Source: Sordariomycetes sp. S80-01Y | Taxonomy: Eukaryota > Ascomycota > Sordariomycetes | DNA length: 64,000 bases | NCBI GenBank assembly: GCA_037042185.1 | Contig: JAXQJY010000025.1 | Coordinates: 930,001 to 994,000, forward strand | Reading direction: 5' to 3' | Part shown: one piece after another, positions 1 to 11,448 of the stretch | Layout of the letters: each line of letters begins with the position of its first letter | Position numbering within the stretch: the first letter of the stretch is position 1 | Notes under the pieces: generated by a model | Seen by the model: only the letters and a program-made list of their open reading frames with translations | What the model was told of the DNA's origin: nothing | Database searches by the model: none | Made by a program: the position numbers and the translations under genes

Positions 1-553
1 CGGTAGCCAGCTCATCGTCCTTCGTCAGGTTGACGTGCGGAGCCGTCCACAGGCTGTGGAAAAGATGCTCAAAAGTGTCCAGGAAGACGGAGACGGGGTG
101 TTTGGCCTTGATGTAGTGCAGCGCGCGGAGCGGCGAGGTTGTCAGGGACATGGACATGAAGTCCTTGGGGGTCGAGAGACCGGGGCGGTTGACGCGCTCG
201 GAGGCACGCTTTGTGTCTCGCTGGAGGTACTTCCCTTTTGCCGGGAGCATCCAAGGGGGTTTGTTCCCTGCGTAATTTGAGTTCAGGGACTTGAATTCAT
301 CGAAGCACGTGGACAGCTTGACAAACCTGAAAGGTTGTTGATACCAGCAATGAGCACTGGGTGAAATTCGACATCAACGCCATGCTGCTTCAGCAGGTCC
401 AAATTCTCTCTCAGATCTGCAAAAGCGACATAACTGAAGAATGACGCTTTGTAAAAGGATTGCATCAGCGTCTCTTCTAGGTATGAGTTGTTCTCACGGG
501 TAGCTGCAGGGTAACTCACCAACATCGAGGTAGCAGTCAATCTTGCCACCCAT
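1..553 (-). CDS. Kappa-class GST / DsbA-like thioredoxin-fold protein (5' part; runs off left edge)
   Basis: Three exons can be joined: 447-553 without its intron, i.e. 520-553, then 327-446, then 267 down to 1, with introns 447-519 and 268-326, both GT..AG. The start ATG at 551-553 gives MGGKIDCYLDV, followed after splicing by ASFFSYVAF, the typical N-terminus of fungal 2-hydroxychromene-2-carboxylate isomerase / GST-kappa proteins. The next exon reads GNKPPWMLPAK, then LRALHYIKAKHP, also typical of this family. Kappa GSTs use a thioredoxin fold to conjugate glutathione and usually act in mitochondria or peroxisomes; the substrate here is unknown. The C-terminus lies outside the window. It is divergent from the SDR gene at 897, with 343 bp between the starts. 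Confidence 0.85.
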
Positions 554-896
554 TGTGTCGAAGCTGGGGTTCTAGAACACCGGATAAAACTGCCGTATTC
601 AAAGCACTGCAGTATCGAGATAGAGAGCTCGCTCTTGTCCTTGTGAATTGCGTGATTGTGTAAGAATCGGACTCATGACACAAGAGGCCGCTCCTCGAGC
701 TCAGGCTGGAGCTCATGTGGACCCCTCCCCAGGAAAGTTGCCGAGGCCCAGTTCCACATGGTCACTTATTAATACTCGTACTCAGTTGACCAGCCATAAG
801 CTTACGGCTCGGTCTTCAAGAGACGTCAATAATTTGCTCGTGGATATCTAAAAGCATCTCATTTGATATTTAGCTGTAATCAGAACGGACGCGATA
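554..896. promoter_or_regulatory. Divergent intergenic region (GST-kappa / SDR)
   Basis: These 343 bp lie between two start codons facing away from each other, so they should hold both promoters. I see no recognisable repeat or strong factor-site cluster. The role is inferred from gene orientation only. Confidence 0.5.
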
Positions 897-1924
897 ATGT
901 CTAACCAACCCGTCGCCCTCGTCGTGGGAGCTTCCCGTGGAATTGGCCGTCAGATCGCCGTCGACCTGGCGAAGAACAACTACAATGGTAGGGATCAATC
1001 TTTTCCGGGTCACTTCATATACAGCAAGACGGTCGAGATCGCGGGCTGACATCATCAGTTGTGGTGGCTGCGAAGACCGTCAGCGACCCGTCCAAGCCTA
1101 TTCCCAAGAATCCGGATCCCAAATCTCCCGAATCAACGATAACAACTGTGGCACACGAGATAACCTCCTCTGGCGGGTCCGCGACAGCAATCCAAGTCGA
1201 CGTCCGCTACCCAGAGAGTATTCAGTCGCTCGTGGCTCAGACCATTGAAACCTACGGTCGTTTGGACGTTGTAGTCTACAACTCTGGCGCCATCCACTGG
1301 AACTCGGTGGAGAACACACCACTGAAGAAGTTCCAACTGATGCAGAAGGTGAATCCGGAAGGCCTGTACGCTACCACACAAGCATGCTTGCCGCATCTTC
1401 GAAGCGCAGTGTCCTCAAGACACGGTCCCGGAATAGGGAGGATTGTCGTGGTCAGCCCACCCATCTACTCCCGCTTCTTCCGCGGCAAGACAGCCTACGC
1501 CATGGGTAAAGTGGGCATGTCAGTCCTCACCAAGGGCTTGGCCATGGACTTCCTGCGCGATCCTCAAGTCGCCGGCAAGCTCAGCATATCGAGCCTATGG
1601 CCGGCTGTGGCGGTCGAGAGCGCCGCCACGGAGCAGTTCGTCAAGAAGAATCCTGAAGAAGCAAAGGATCTGAGGAGGGCAAACATATTCTCGGATGCGG
1701 TGCTTGCGATCTTGAGGGCGGATGTTGAAAAGGTAAATGGAGAGCTGTTGCTCGACGAAGACTTCCTGAGGGAACATGAGGGCGTAGAGGACTTTGAGAA
1801 GTATAGTGTGATTGAGGGAACAAGGCCGAGGAGAATCATGCCGCTCAAGCTACCGGATCTAACGGTGGCAGAGCAGGATGATGAAGGGAAGAGGCATACA
1901 ACCCCAGTCAAGGGGAAGCTGTGA
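897..1924 (+). CDS. HSDL2-like short-chain dehydrogenase/reductase
   Basis: Exons 897-987 and 1059-1924 are joined across intron 988-1058, giving about 318 residues. The N-terminus has the Rossmann glycine motif GASRGIG near residues 11-17. The core has the NSGA motif and the catalytic YAMGK (YxxxK). The sequence AAKTV after the intron, the SPP motif before the catalytic Tyr, SLWP after it and a DEDFL segment near the C-terminus match the layout of the SDR half of HSDL2. The sterol-carrier (SCP2) domain of animal HSDL2 is absent. The protein ends in GKL, a weak resemblance to a peroxisomal PTS1 tripeptide; this is inference only, since GKL is not a standard signal. Substrate is unknown. Confidence 0.85.
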
Positions 1925-2293
1925 TTGCCTTTTGCTTGTGGACTTTGTCAAGTCCATTGTCATCTTAAGATAGAGTCAATATGGAGTCAGCGCACTGAAG
2001 TCGAAGGGTCAAACAGTCGAGACGACCTAGAACACACGCAATGTACTTGTATAGATATGTCAGATATGCTGAATGACATCGGAAGCACGATACGAGGCCT
2101 GTGTAAGGCACCCTCGTGTCCGTATACCGCTGAACCAAACTCCAATGCAAACAAACAAGACTCAAAGCACTTCTTACTCATTCTGGCATGTCATGCAACA
2201 TCAAGCTCCATGGCGCCGCGCGCCGTTCGTCAATGTCTTCAACACTCTGTCCGTACCAGTTACCCTCTTCAACTTATTGCAGCTATTGCGTTC
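1925..2293. other. Convergent 3' intergenic region
   Basis: The SDR gene and the AAA-bromodomain gene end facing each other here. The interval is presumably 3' untranslated sequence of both. No gene or repeat is evident. Confidence 0.5.
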
Positions 2294-5200
2294 CTAAGCA
2301 CTGTAGTCCTGTCGCTGACTGAGGTCGGCCTGACTCCCCAGTATATCAGTCATTGAGACGTTATACGTAGAAGTGACGGTGGTCAGCACATTGTGGCGAT
2401 TCCACACCCCACGCTCGCGCCAAATAACATCCATCAGCTCACGGTTCAGTTGTTCCAGCTGCTCGATGGTCATGTCTTCGGTGCCAGCCGTAACAGTGTT
2501 GAGGAAGTTGTCGACCGCCATGTCAATGCCCCCGGGTTGCGAAGCCGAGGAGCCTGAGTTGCGACTAACATGGGTCTCATCTCCATGTGCGTCATTCAGT
2601 ATGCTTCCAATTCCCATACCATTCTTTGCGGGGGTGCGAGGGTTGACACTTGATGATGTTGGGCTGCCTGACATGTTGGACTCTTCGTGGTTTGCCCGCA
2701 GGGCGTGTGCCTGGGAATGCGGCCAGGCTTCGTCACTAGAAGTGACCTGGCTCGGCAACGGCGCGGTGTCGGGGATGTCGACATCGTTGTCTTGGCTGGC
2801 TACACCAGAGTCCTGCTGCTGGCCATGGTTGCCATTCGTCAACTGAGTGCTCCAGTTTGATGAGCGGTGTGTCGAAGGGTCTGAGGTCTTGGTGGTAGAG
2901 GCCTCATTGACGACAGCTGAGGGCGAGACACCGGGTGGCAGAGAAGTGACAGCCGACTTTTGCGAAATTTGTGTCATGCCCGCTTGTGACCGATTCTGGG
3001 ACTTGGGCGGAGGACCCATCTCGGAGCCGGGCTGCGTTTCATCATCAACGCCGCTCATTTGCACATCACCTCCAGACGGGTCTGAAGTGCCGTTGCTAGG
3101 CGCGAGAGAGTCATGCTGTTCGGTGTTGTGCTGCGGACTCTTGACTTGGAAGCGAGCCATCGTTTGCCCAGGCACAGGTTCTCCCAGGGTGACCGGTCCA
3201 GAGTCGCTGTCGACGCCGCCCAAGTCGGACTGCACCCTGTCAACGATGGACTGCATGGCCTTTTTCTTGCGCTCCTTTTCTGCCTGCTCCTTAGTACGCT
3301 CAATTTGTCGGTGATACAGGGCCTCCCAGTCAATGTGTGCGGTACTGTTCTCGATACTAGCGACGTCAACCTCTACATTGCTGAGAAGCTCGTTCGCCTT
3401 GAGCGTCCTCTCCTTGTCGCCAAAGTTCTTGGCGTCCTTCGCGAGTGCCCTAATGTCGAACAAGAAATCCTTTGGTCGGGCGTAAAAGCCGTTCGAAAGA
3501 CGCTCCTCGATCGTGGTCGTCTCCAAGTTATAGTAGGTCTTGCCGGTGGCAGTGTCTCGGAGCACGTCGTTATCGTACTTGTCTTTGACAATCTCGAACG
3601 GCCTGGGCTGAGCTTCAGCGACGTCCGGACGGATGAAGTTCGGATCCGCTTCCGCAAAAAGGTACTCGATGGTGTGCGGTGGAATGACCGCAGTCCTGAA
3701 TTTCTTGTACTTGCGGTTGATCTGGTCCATGATGGGTTGGAGCTGAATCTTCAACCCATTGAGGAGCTGATGATCTCTCTTTTGCACGGCCTTTAACTCG
3801 GCCTTTGTGGGCGGTTTCGGCTCTTCCTTCGGTGCAATCGGTAGCTCTTCGAGAACCCTCTTCTTGCGATTCTCGGGGTCAGGGAAGTCACCTGGCCTCT
3901 TCTTGATATGGTCGAGCGTCGAGGCGAAATATTGTCTACGGCAGTCCTGCGTTTGTTAGTTACGTCTGCTTGTGCTAAGGGGGGAAAGCAACTTACCTCT
4001 GAAGGACGATTGATTGCCATCCTATTCTTGCGAGTCAAGCCAAAGAGATCTTGCTGAACGTCCTGCGGCAATTGGCCCCCTTCGCACTCCGCAGTAGCAA
4101 ACACAAGGACCGGATCTGTAGGTGGAATGGATCGTAGCATGGTCTTGAAGGTAGTCAAAGCAAGGGGGTGCATGTCGTGCAACATGGCGTACCAAGCATC
4201 GATGTTGGGGATGTAGATGACACTAGGCTTGTGACGGCGGACTTCGGTAAATAATCCAACAATGACTTGTTCCATGGGCTAGACAGTATTAGCGCAATTC
4301 AGGAGAATGCGAAAGGAAACTCACCCTGCCATCAGCCAGAAGGCTGGGTAGATCAAAATTCTGTACATGAACACCTTCCAGATAGTGCAGAATCGAAGAA
4401 GCTAGGTAGCCCTGGCCCATGCCATGCTCACCGTAGATGATGAAGCGAGGACGGAAGACACGCGCTCGCTCGAACTCTTGGTGCATTGCCTCTCGACCGA
4501 AACCATGGTCTTCGTCGTTGAATTGCTCATACATGGCCTCTTCCAAGGCCGTCATCTTCTTTTTGCGGGGCAATAGTGTATCAAGCGTCCGCTTTGCCTC
4601 GTCAAGCTGCTGTCGCAGCAGAGGCTCGATAGATGAGGGTAAAGGTTTCGCGCCAGAAGTCGCCGAGCGCTCAGAGGAAGGGATCAGCCTCTTGATAGCC
4701 ATCATGAAGTCTGAGGCATGAACATGGATGTTGTCCGGGGAGACAATAAGCTTCTCTTGTGTCGAGTAAATTTGAGGGTACGTCCGCTGGATCGAGTTCA
4801 GCGCAGCCTCGGTGGACAAAGCGCGCAGATCCGCGCCACCGTAGCCTTTGGTCTGCTCAGCCAAAGATGCCTTGAACTTGTCTGACAGTCCCCAGTCTTT
4901 GGTCTGGATATCAATGATGGAGCGACGGCCCTCGACATCGGGAAGAGGGAAGTAGAATTCTCGGTCGAATCGCCCTGGTCGACGTAGAGCAGGGTCAATG
5001 TTGTCCGGCCTGTTGGTGGCACCGATGACAATGACTTGACCACGGCCGTCCATACCATCCATCAAAGCGAGCAGGGTCGATACGATCGAGGCGTGGATCT
5101 GCTCCTGCTTGCTGGATCGCACGGGAGCGAGGCCATCAATTTCATCGAAGAAGATGATACTGGGCTGCGTCTTGCGGGCTTCCTCAAAGAGCAAGCGAAG

Positions 5201-7153
5201 CTGCTTCTCAGCTTCTCCAACCCATTTGCTTAGCGCATCGGCACCCTTGCGCATGTAGAACGATATTTTGCGACCCCCCGAGCCGACCGAGTTGGCTAGA
5301 GCTCGAGCAAGCAACGTTTTACCGGTTCCAGGAGGACCGTGGAACAACACGCCTCGGGGTGGCGTAACATGAAATTTGCTAAACAGCTCAGGGTAGAGCA
5401 GAGGCAGCTGGACCATCTCCTTTAGTTGGTCGATATGGCCTTGGAGACCGCCGACTTTGCTGAAGTCAACATGCATGTCGACGCCGAGTGGATCAGCATC
5501 AGCGAGAGCCTTGCGGTCCTTGATCTTGCCGACGTTCGGCGTGGCGCCAGCACCCTCGGCGTTCAGTCCCTGCCCACCAGGAAGCAGGCCACCCGGCGCA
5601 GCAGACGTAGGCGTCATGCCAACGTTGCCCGCACCGTTCGAACGATGTACCATCTCATCATCACTGCTATCAGAGTCGACGCCGCCAGCGGCGCCGGTTC
5701 CCCAAGGACCGTTGAGCAATGCGCCAGCGCCGCCGCCGCCGCCAAACGGTCCGTATGTGGTGTTCAGGTTGCGTTCCCAAAGTGTTGAAGCTGCCCCGCG
5801 GCCGCGACGAGATCGACCAGGTGTCGGTGCGGGCTCTATGACTTCTTCCTCTTCGATCATGCCAGCTGTCAAAGGCGGCATGTAGTAGTTCACCTTATTG
5901 GCGGTACGGCGACGGTCCTTCTTCTCGTATAAGACGGGTGGTGAGTCCCGCGTGCGCTGGCGACGACGAGATCGTGAGGTTTGCCTAAGCTCTCGTGCCT
6001 CTTCGTCGAGCTCGTCAAGGTCCAGTTCGATGTCTTCGTCTGCGGATCCTGGCCCACGCGAGGACCGGGCGCGGGTTCCGCGCCGGCTGCCCCTACCCCG
6101 GGGGCTGGGACTGGCTGGGTCTCCTGCATCGGCATCTCCTCCAGCAGACATCTGTTCGTCCGATTCTTCTCCAGGCTCGAAGTCGCTGCTAGGCTCGGCC
6201 GCGGATTTGTTCCGGCCAGACCTTCTGGTGAGGCGACGTGATCGACCGGTCTCAGCAGGCTGTGCGTCTGACTCTGGCTGTTCAGAAGCAGCGGTAGCTC
6301 TACCGGCACGCGTGCGTCTAGTGACAGGAACGTCATCGTCATCGTCGTCATCTTCAGCCTCGGCGGGCACGTCTCCTTCCACGGCCGCGGGCTCCACTTC
6401 ATCCCCCTCTTGTTCAGCTCCGCCCATTTCCTCGTCGTCTTCTTGTTTGGCCGCGAGGGCATCCTGGTCCTGAGAAAGCTCATCAGGCTCATCGGCGTCG
6501 TTGACTTCTTTGAGGCTGCTCTCCTGTGTAGCCTCCTCTATAGGCTCCGGAGGCTTCTTCACTCCCTTCATACCACGAGACGATTTTCTCGCATCCCTGG
6601 CAAAGGCCTCGGGACTCTTGCTCTTTGAGCCGCGCGATGAAGCTACAGCATGTCGGCCTGAGTTGGAGAGCTCAACAAGGTCGGCATCTTCAGACGTAGC
6701 GCGGGTGTTCCGTCTGGTGCCCATCGCTCGAGGGGGGACCTTGATGTTCACAATCTTTGACTTCCGTGTGGGCTTCTCCTCCACTGCATCTGAGATCGCA
6801 CTGATTTCATCTTCGTCGTCGCTGCTTTCGGCATAGTTGGCCTGCTTCGCGGTGACCTTTCTAGCCCGCCGCCCTGCGTTGTTCACTGGCGCATCGTCAT
6901 CCTCCTCTTCTTCAGACGGCTCCTCGCCAAAGGAATCGTCTTCTTGGCTGTCAGAAAGTGCCTCGTCATCGTCATCGATGTCGGATCCGCGGTATCTGCC
7001 GCGCCTCTTGCGCCCGGGCTTCGATGACTTGGTGCGACGCGGCTTCTTGGAGCTCTTGCGCTCGCGCACCTCGGTGGGGTCGAAATTTTCGTCGTCGGAG
7101 TCTGACTTATTGGGGTCGAAGAACTCGTTGTTCCTCTTGCGTTTGCTAGCCAT
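2294..7153 (-). CDS. yta7: Abo1/Yta7/ATAD2-type AAA+ ATPase with bromodomain
   Basis: Exons 4325-7153, 3997-4278 and 2294-3946 are joined across introns 4279-4324 and 3947-3996, all in phase 0, giving about 1587 residues. The first ~500 residues are acidic and basic low-complexity sequence. The AAA module has Walker A GPPGTGKT near residue 603 and Walker B IIFFDEIDG near 667. A second, degenerate ATPase region spans exon 2 (HKPSVIYIPN). A bromodomain-like segment starts near residue 1090, after HQLLNGLK, and is followed by a disordered, Ser/Gln-rich tail. This order is diagnostic of the ATAD2/Yta7/Abo1 family, which forms hexamers that bind histone H3 and control nucleosome density in the nucleus. 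The start is the only early ATG and directly precedes a basic, NLS-like stretch. Confidence 0.95.
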
Positions 7154-8161
7154 CTCGAGGATTGTTGAATGCGTCGTTCGGATTGTTCGAATTTGGAAGG
7201 GAGCTTGTCGCGCGAAGGTCTGCCCGACCGGGCTCTGGCCGATGTCAGAAAACTGCGAATGCAGGATTATCGGTACTGAGATCGCAACTCACTTCAATGG
7301 CTGTATCTGGACGTTGGCGTCGGGGGCAGTTGATGCTCAGACGCTATTGTCATGCATCGGGCGGCGTCGCGAAGGATCCTCGCAAAGGCCGTCTAGAAAG
7401 CGACAGACGTGGACAAGAAGCGATTGACAACCCTGGACAGTCTCTCAGAGATGTCTCTTGTGAAGAAGAACATGTAATCGCGACACTGCAGCTGCCTGAG
7501 ATGTGAAGAACGATGGACGAGGAGGTGAGCTTCGCGTGTCGTTGTCGCGATTGTGCCCAGCGATCCTCAACCAGCCAGCCGGTGGGTCTTCGTCCAGCTC
7601 TCGACTCACGTGCAGCGCGGCGGCGCGCTTCGATTGGCCGAGAAAAGGCGATATGGGCGCTGACCCGCTTTTTCCCTCGGATCCGGCGCCAGCAAAACAC
7701 CAAAAACCAGGGGCAAACGCTGCATCTCCAATCCAGACGCCTTTTCGCAACTTCTGAATTCATTAAAGACGTTTTAGCAACGCATCACTATTCAGGGGCT
7801 TAAATCGCGTGGATTTCTTCCAAAATGCTTGAAACGGCTTGGGAAGACTGGGCGACTTGGACTGAGGCATTTTGGACCTCTTACACTTATTTTCAAGCTA
7901 CAATGGCATTCATCTATAGATCGAGCCATCTTGAATAGCTCCCCAGGTCTCCAAACAATGACGACATGACACGCGACGCGATGCGGCTCGAGTCGAGAGC
8001 TTCCCGTAGGGCTGAGTGTGGTTGAGCGGCGCCAAGACAGGAAGCAGTCGATGAGCTTATCTTATCGGCTTATCGCTTATCGGCTTGGATTTGGCCGCGG
8101 GGTGAACTTCCAGTGAACCTCGGGAAGCCTGAGTATCGCGCTGCCCACCGACAATCTCTGG
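7154..8161. other. Intergenic region upstream of the AAA-bromodomain gene
   Basis: About 1 kb separates the start of the AAA-bromodomain gene from the end of the 260-residue protein gene, both on the minus strand. It should include the AAA gene promoter. Apart from the GATA-type cluster near 8060, I find nothing recognisable; short open frames here look fortuitous. Confidence 0.45.
8056..8081. promoter_or_regulatory. Cluster of four GATAAG-type sites
   Basis: CTTATC (GATAAG on the minus strand) occurs at 8056, 8061, 8069 and 8076. Fungal GATA factors such as AreA/NIT2 recognise HGATAR. The cluster lies about 900 bp upstream of the AAA-bromodomain start and just 3' of the 260-residue protein gene, so its target, if any, is uncertain. 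Confidence 0.35.
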
Positions 8162-8944
8162 CTACAGAATCTTACGGCCAATAAAGCTCACGAACCTTCG
8201 AAACAGATTTCGATTTCGAATATTCTTGTGCTGCTCCGTCGTCCTTTCAATCAACTCCTTTACTTTCTTCGCGCTCTCTTCGTTAGGATGTCGCTGACAT
8301 TCTTCGATCGCATTCTCTAGTTCGCTCGTGATGAGGGAGCTCGCTCGTCCAGTGCCCCCGACAACATCGCGCAGGCCCTGAACCTCCTTGATGAGACGTC
8401 TTAGTGCCACTCGTTCTGGATGCCTCCAGTACTCGGGAATCTCTCCACGGCGAAGGTGCGCGCCGCCCATTGTACTGAGGAGATGTTCTCGACGTGCCTG
8501 CAACCAGAACGGGAACCCTGCCACGTCCACGTCTTCCACGGCATAGGAAACGATCGCAGCCCGAGGCCCTGACATCTTGAGTATCATGTCTCGCAAGTTG
8601 CGCACTGAGAATCCTTTTGGGATCCCCGCTATCACGGTGACAAAGTCCACATCGCCGGACCGATCCCCAGAAGTGCGGGTCTGGTTAAACCACGTCCACC
8701 CGCGCATACCTATTTGAAGTCGAGACTTCTGTTCGCCCGGGGCGTCCCTAGACGTCGCTCGGCGATACCTAGCCTGGTAGGTGATGGCGGCTACGGGGGA
8801 GAGCTGGTAAGCGTCCCTCGCGGCGATCACCAGTGGTTCAAGATGCTTGTAGAGCTCAAAGTCGGCAAATGGGTCGAACTCACGTCCAGCGTGCTCATCG
8901 ATCAGTTCATTTAACAAACTCTGGACCTTTGTAACAGATTCCAT
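8162..8944 (-). CDS. Uncharacterised 260-residue protein
   Basis: This is a single open frame with coding-like composition. I chose the ATG at 8942-8944 (MESVTKVQ) because it has A at -3 and G at +4, and because the in-frame upstream extension to 9067 has a different, less protein-like composition. The longer start adds 41 residues and cannot be excluded. No domain is recognised. The protein is predicted soluble, with an Arg-rich middle, a segment DVDFVTVIAGIP and a charged, probably helical C-terminal third ending in RRFVSFIGRKIL. No signal peptide or membrane span is obvious. It may be a lineage-restricted fungal protein. Confidence 0.6.
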   Translation of the reverse strand: MESVTKVQSLLNELIDEHAGREFDPFADFELYKHLEPLVIAARDAYQLSPVAAITYQARYRRATSRDAPGEQKSRLQIGMRGWTWFNQTRTSGDRSGDVDFVTVIAGIPKGFSVRNLRDMILKMSGPRAAIVSYAVEDVDVAGFPFWLQARREHLLSTMGGAHLRRGEIPEYWRHPERVALRRLIKEVQGLRDVVGGTGRASSLITSELENAIEECQRHPNEESAKKVKELIERTTEQHKNIRNRNLFRRFVSFIGRKIL

Positions 8945-10578
8945 ATTAACAAGTCGGATCAAAATTGGGATGGTACAGTAGTTTTCAGGTAAAACCCTCC
9001 TTCTAGACGGTCGGAAGGGAGTCGCGTAATTATATCTTCCCAGCAGAAGGGTTAGCGTCATTCTCATTTACCAAGTCTCACTAGAAAGGGGCATGAACAC
9101 ACGTGTGAAGGTTCAAAGAACAGATGGCCCAATTCAACCAAAGGCGATGCGAAGCTTCTTTCACTAGTCAAGAACAAGGAGTAAGCTGGTCCTCTCGAGT
9201 GAGCCTCGGGATGGGATGCGCTATCGCGTACAAGGACAACTGCAACAGAGCGTATACCACCAATAGCTGTTCGAGCAGACAAGGAACGATTGAGAGACGC
9301 GTCCACATAACCGCCATTCATACTTTGTCTCTCTTGTGCCTTGAATGAGGCAAAGCACCGGGCGCTTCGCCAACAATACCTGGTGGCGCTTCAGCCATGC
9401 TTCTTCGAGGCTTCTAGCGGCCTTCCACGCAGCACTAACAAAGTCCCATGCGACAGTTGAAGCTCCGCACGCTCCGTCCAGAATGCACAAAAACACGCCG
9501 GTCGTTGAACAAAGAGCTTCCACTAAGGCGAATTAATTGGAAAAAGAAAGAAATCCTTCTCGGTTTCAGTACATCCGCTTTGCAATCGGCACTCCGCAGG
9601 CTGATCGTCAGTGTTGGATGGAGCCCCTGCTTCGGAAGACGTCTTGGCGGCAATGTCTCAGTGCAGGTACATTTTAGCCCCAAAGTAACCGGCGTGTAAG
9701 TCACACCCACGCAAGCGCCATTCCAACGCTCGAGAACGCAATTGCTGTAAAGGGTCACGCCCATGAAATCCTCGCAACGCCCAGGCATGATCAATGCCAA
9801 ACGGTGCCTAAATTGACACAAAGTACGCAGAACGCGCACGCGAGCCCAGGCTGGCCCCGCGAACCTGGCCCCGAGTCTTCTTCCCCAGGGGTCCTTTCAC
9901 CCACAGCGGGCGCCGTCGCTCTCTGTGTGGAGCTGCCTCGCCTGCATGCATGCATGCCTGGGGAAACCGTTGAGAGGCTGTGGGCCGGTGCTATTTGAAG
10001 AAAGGCGGACTCGGACTTCTGTCGGACAGAGGATTTCCTAGAACGCGTCTCAAGGACTTTTCGAGGTTCCTTCTCCAATGTGAGATGTGATATATTCGGG
10101 GGTAGCTGTGACAGTGACGCTTATGTTTCAGGGGTCACAGCCGCGACTTGGAACAGACAAGGTGGGCAAGGTGCTGGGGCATGAGAGAAGCCTGTCCTCT
10201 GACTCAGTGGACGTAAACAACGAGATGCGACATTACCAAAGCGCCTGCGGTATGGGCACCGTGCTCTGTACACCATGACCAGCTCTGGGACGCATCGCAG
10301 ACGGCCTCCCCTACCTCTAGGTTAGGGAAGTCTCTAATGGAAGGCATGGAGGCGGTGCAGAGGTGCTGATGGAGAAGAAACCTCGACATTAGGATAGGTA
10401 TAGTGCAAGTACCTCTATGAAGCTCTTCTATTTCGCCAGTGTCCAAAAAAACAAACGCCATGCATCCAGCCACCAACACGTAACTCATCAACGCCATAAA
10501 GTCCAGAACGCTCAATTGGTCCAAGAAGATTTTTCGGTCACTTACCCCCCCTCATCAAGGGGGTCTAGAGCAGTACGC
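8945..10578. other. Intergenic region without a recognised gene
   Basis: About 1.6 kb lies between the 260-residue protein and the carbonic anhydrase. Several short frames exist on both strands, including a minus-strand frame at 10204-10524 that begins with a hydrophobic segment. None shows a recognisable domain or consistent splicing, so I do not call a gene. Confidence 0.4.
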
Positions 10579-11448
10579 TTACAGACTGTCAAGAACGTTG
10601 CGGGCGTTATCCAGCAAGTTGATCTGTCCTGGCGCATTCTGCGTGTAGCGGCTGTTGAACTTGACCACGCTCTTGACAGCACGGTATGTCGCAACGTCGA
10701 CGAAGACCGGTGTTTCGACAACGTTGAAGGCAATGTCCTCTGTGCAGGGAGGGGTGGTGAGAGAGCCAGAGTAGGAGAAAACGTTGGAGTCGGAAATGTG
10801 AGACGCAAGGCCGGAGAAGTCGAGGGCGTCGGTGGTTGTGGTATCCTCGGGAGTGGCGATGTCGCCAACGTTCGACAAAGAGGCGCTCATGATCTCAGTC
10901 ACAGAGTCGGAGGAGCCGGCAAGCTCGATCATGAAGCCTACGACGGCCATGGAATCATCTGTCCGTGTTAGGTGCCTTGCAATTAAACGGCTGCGCCGGA
11001 AGAGCTTACCCTCAGCTTGAGCGACGAAGTGGACTTCCATAGGGTAGTATTCGCTGCCAATCCGGTGCTCAGAAGGAGTGTGGAAGTGGTACTGCCCAAC
11101 AGCATAGTCCTTGCCATCAACAGTGAAGGTGCCGTTAACGTAAACTTGAACATTGTGACCGGTGTTCTCGAACTCAGCACCATCAGGGTAGGACTCGATC
11201 TCGAAGTTGTAGCTCGAGCCAGCAACAGAGTCGTAGTTGGCAGCATCAATGTTGACGGGGGACTGGTTGCGGCCCATAGCACACTTATCGTTCCCTTCGT
11301 CGAGAGCGTGCCAGTCCAGAGGCCCCTGGAGCTCGTTATAGCCGAATTCGCTCGCAGCACGCTTGGCCAACGAGCCACGGGGCATGAGATTAGTGCCGTA
11401 GTGGCAGAAGGCAGAGGCCACGGAGGCGAAGGCAAGGACGGACTTCAT
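10579..11448 (-). CDS. Secreted alpha-class carbonic anhydrase
   Basis: Exons 11010-11448 and 10579-10958 are joined across intron 10959-11009, giving 272 residues. The ATG at 11446-11448 starts a typical secretion signal (MKSVLAFASVASAF), followed by a possible Kex2-type Lys-Arg at 29-30. The zinc ligands are visible as His121 and His123 in YHFHTPSEH and His140 in MEVHFV. His98 in NTGHNV aligns with the proton-shuttle His64 of human CA II, and SLTTPPCTE is the family signature near the C-terminus. The enzyme interconverts CO2 and bicarbonate outside the cell. The 51 nt intron is a multiple of three and has no stop, so an unspliced message would encode 17 extra residues just after the third zinc ligand. 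Ancestral family alignment favours the spliced form. Confidence 0.93.
   Translation of the reverse strand: MKSVLAFASVASAFCHYGTNLMPRGSLAKRAASEFGYNELQGPLDWHALDEGNDKCAMGRNQSPVNIDAANYDSVAGSSYNFEIESYPDGAEFENTGHNVQVYVNGTFTVDGKDYAVGQYHFHTPSEHRIGSEYYPMEVHFVAQAEGKLFRRSRLIARHLTRTDDSMAVVGFMIELAGSSDSVTEIMSASLSNVGDIATPEDTTTTDALDFSGLASHISDSNVFSYSGSLTTPPCTEDIAFNVVETPVFVDVATYRAVKSVVKFNSRYTQNAPGQINLLDNARNVLDSL

Noticed and set aside
5898-6473. 191-residue plus-strand frame opposite the AAA-bromodomain gene
   Set aside because: Ser-rich complement of Asp/Glu/Arg-rich coding sequence of a well-supported gene.
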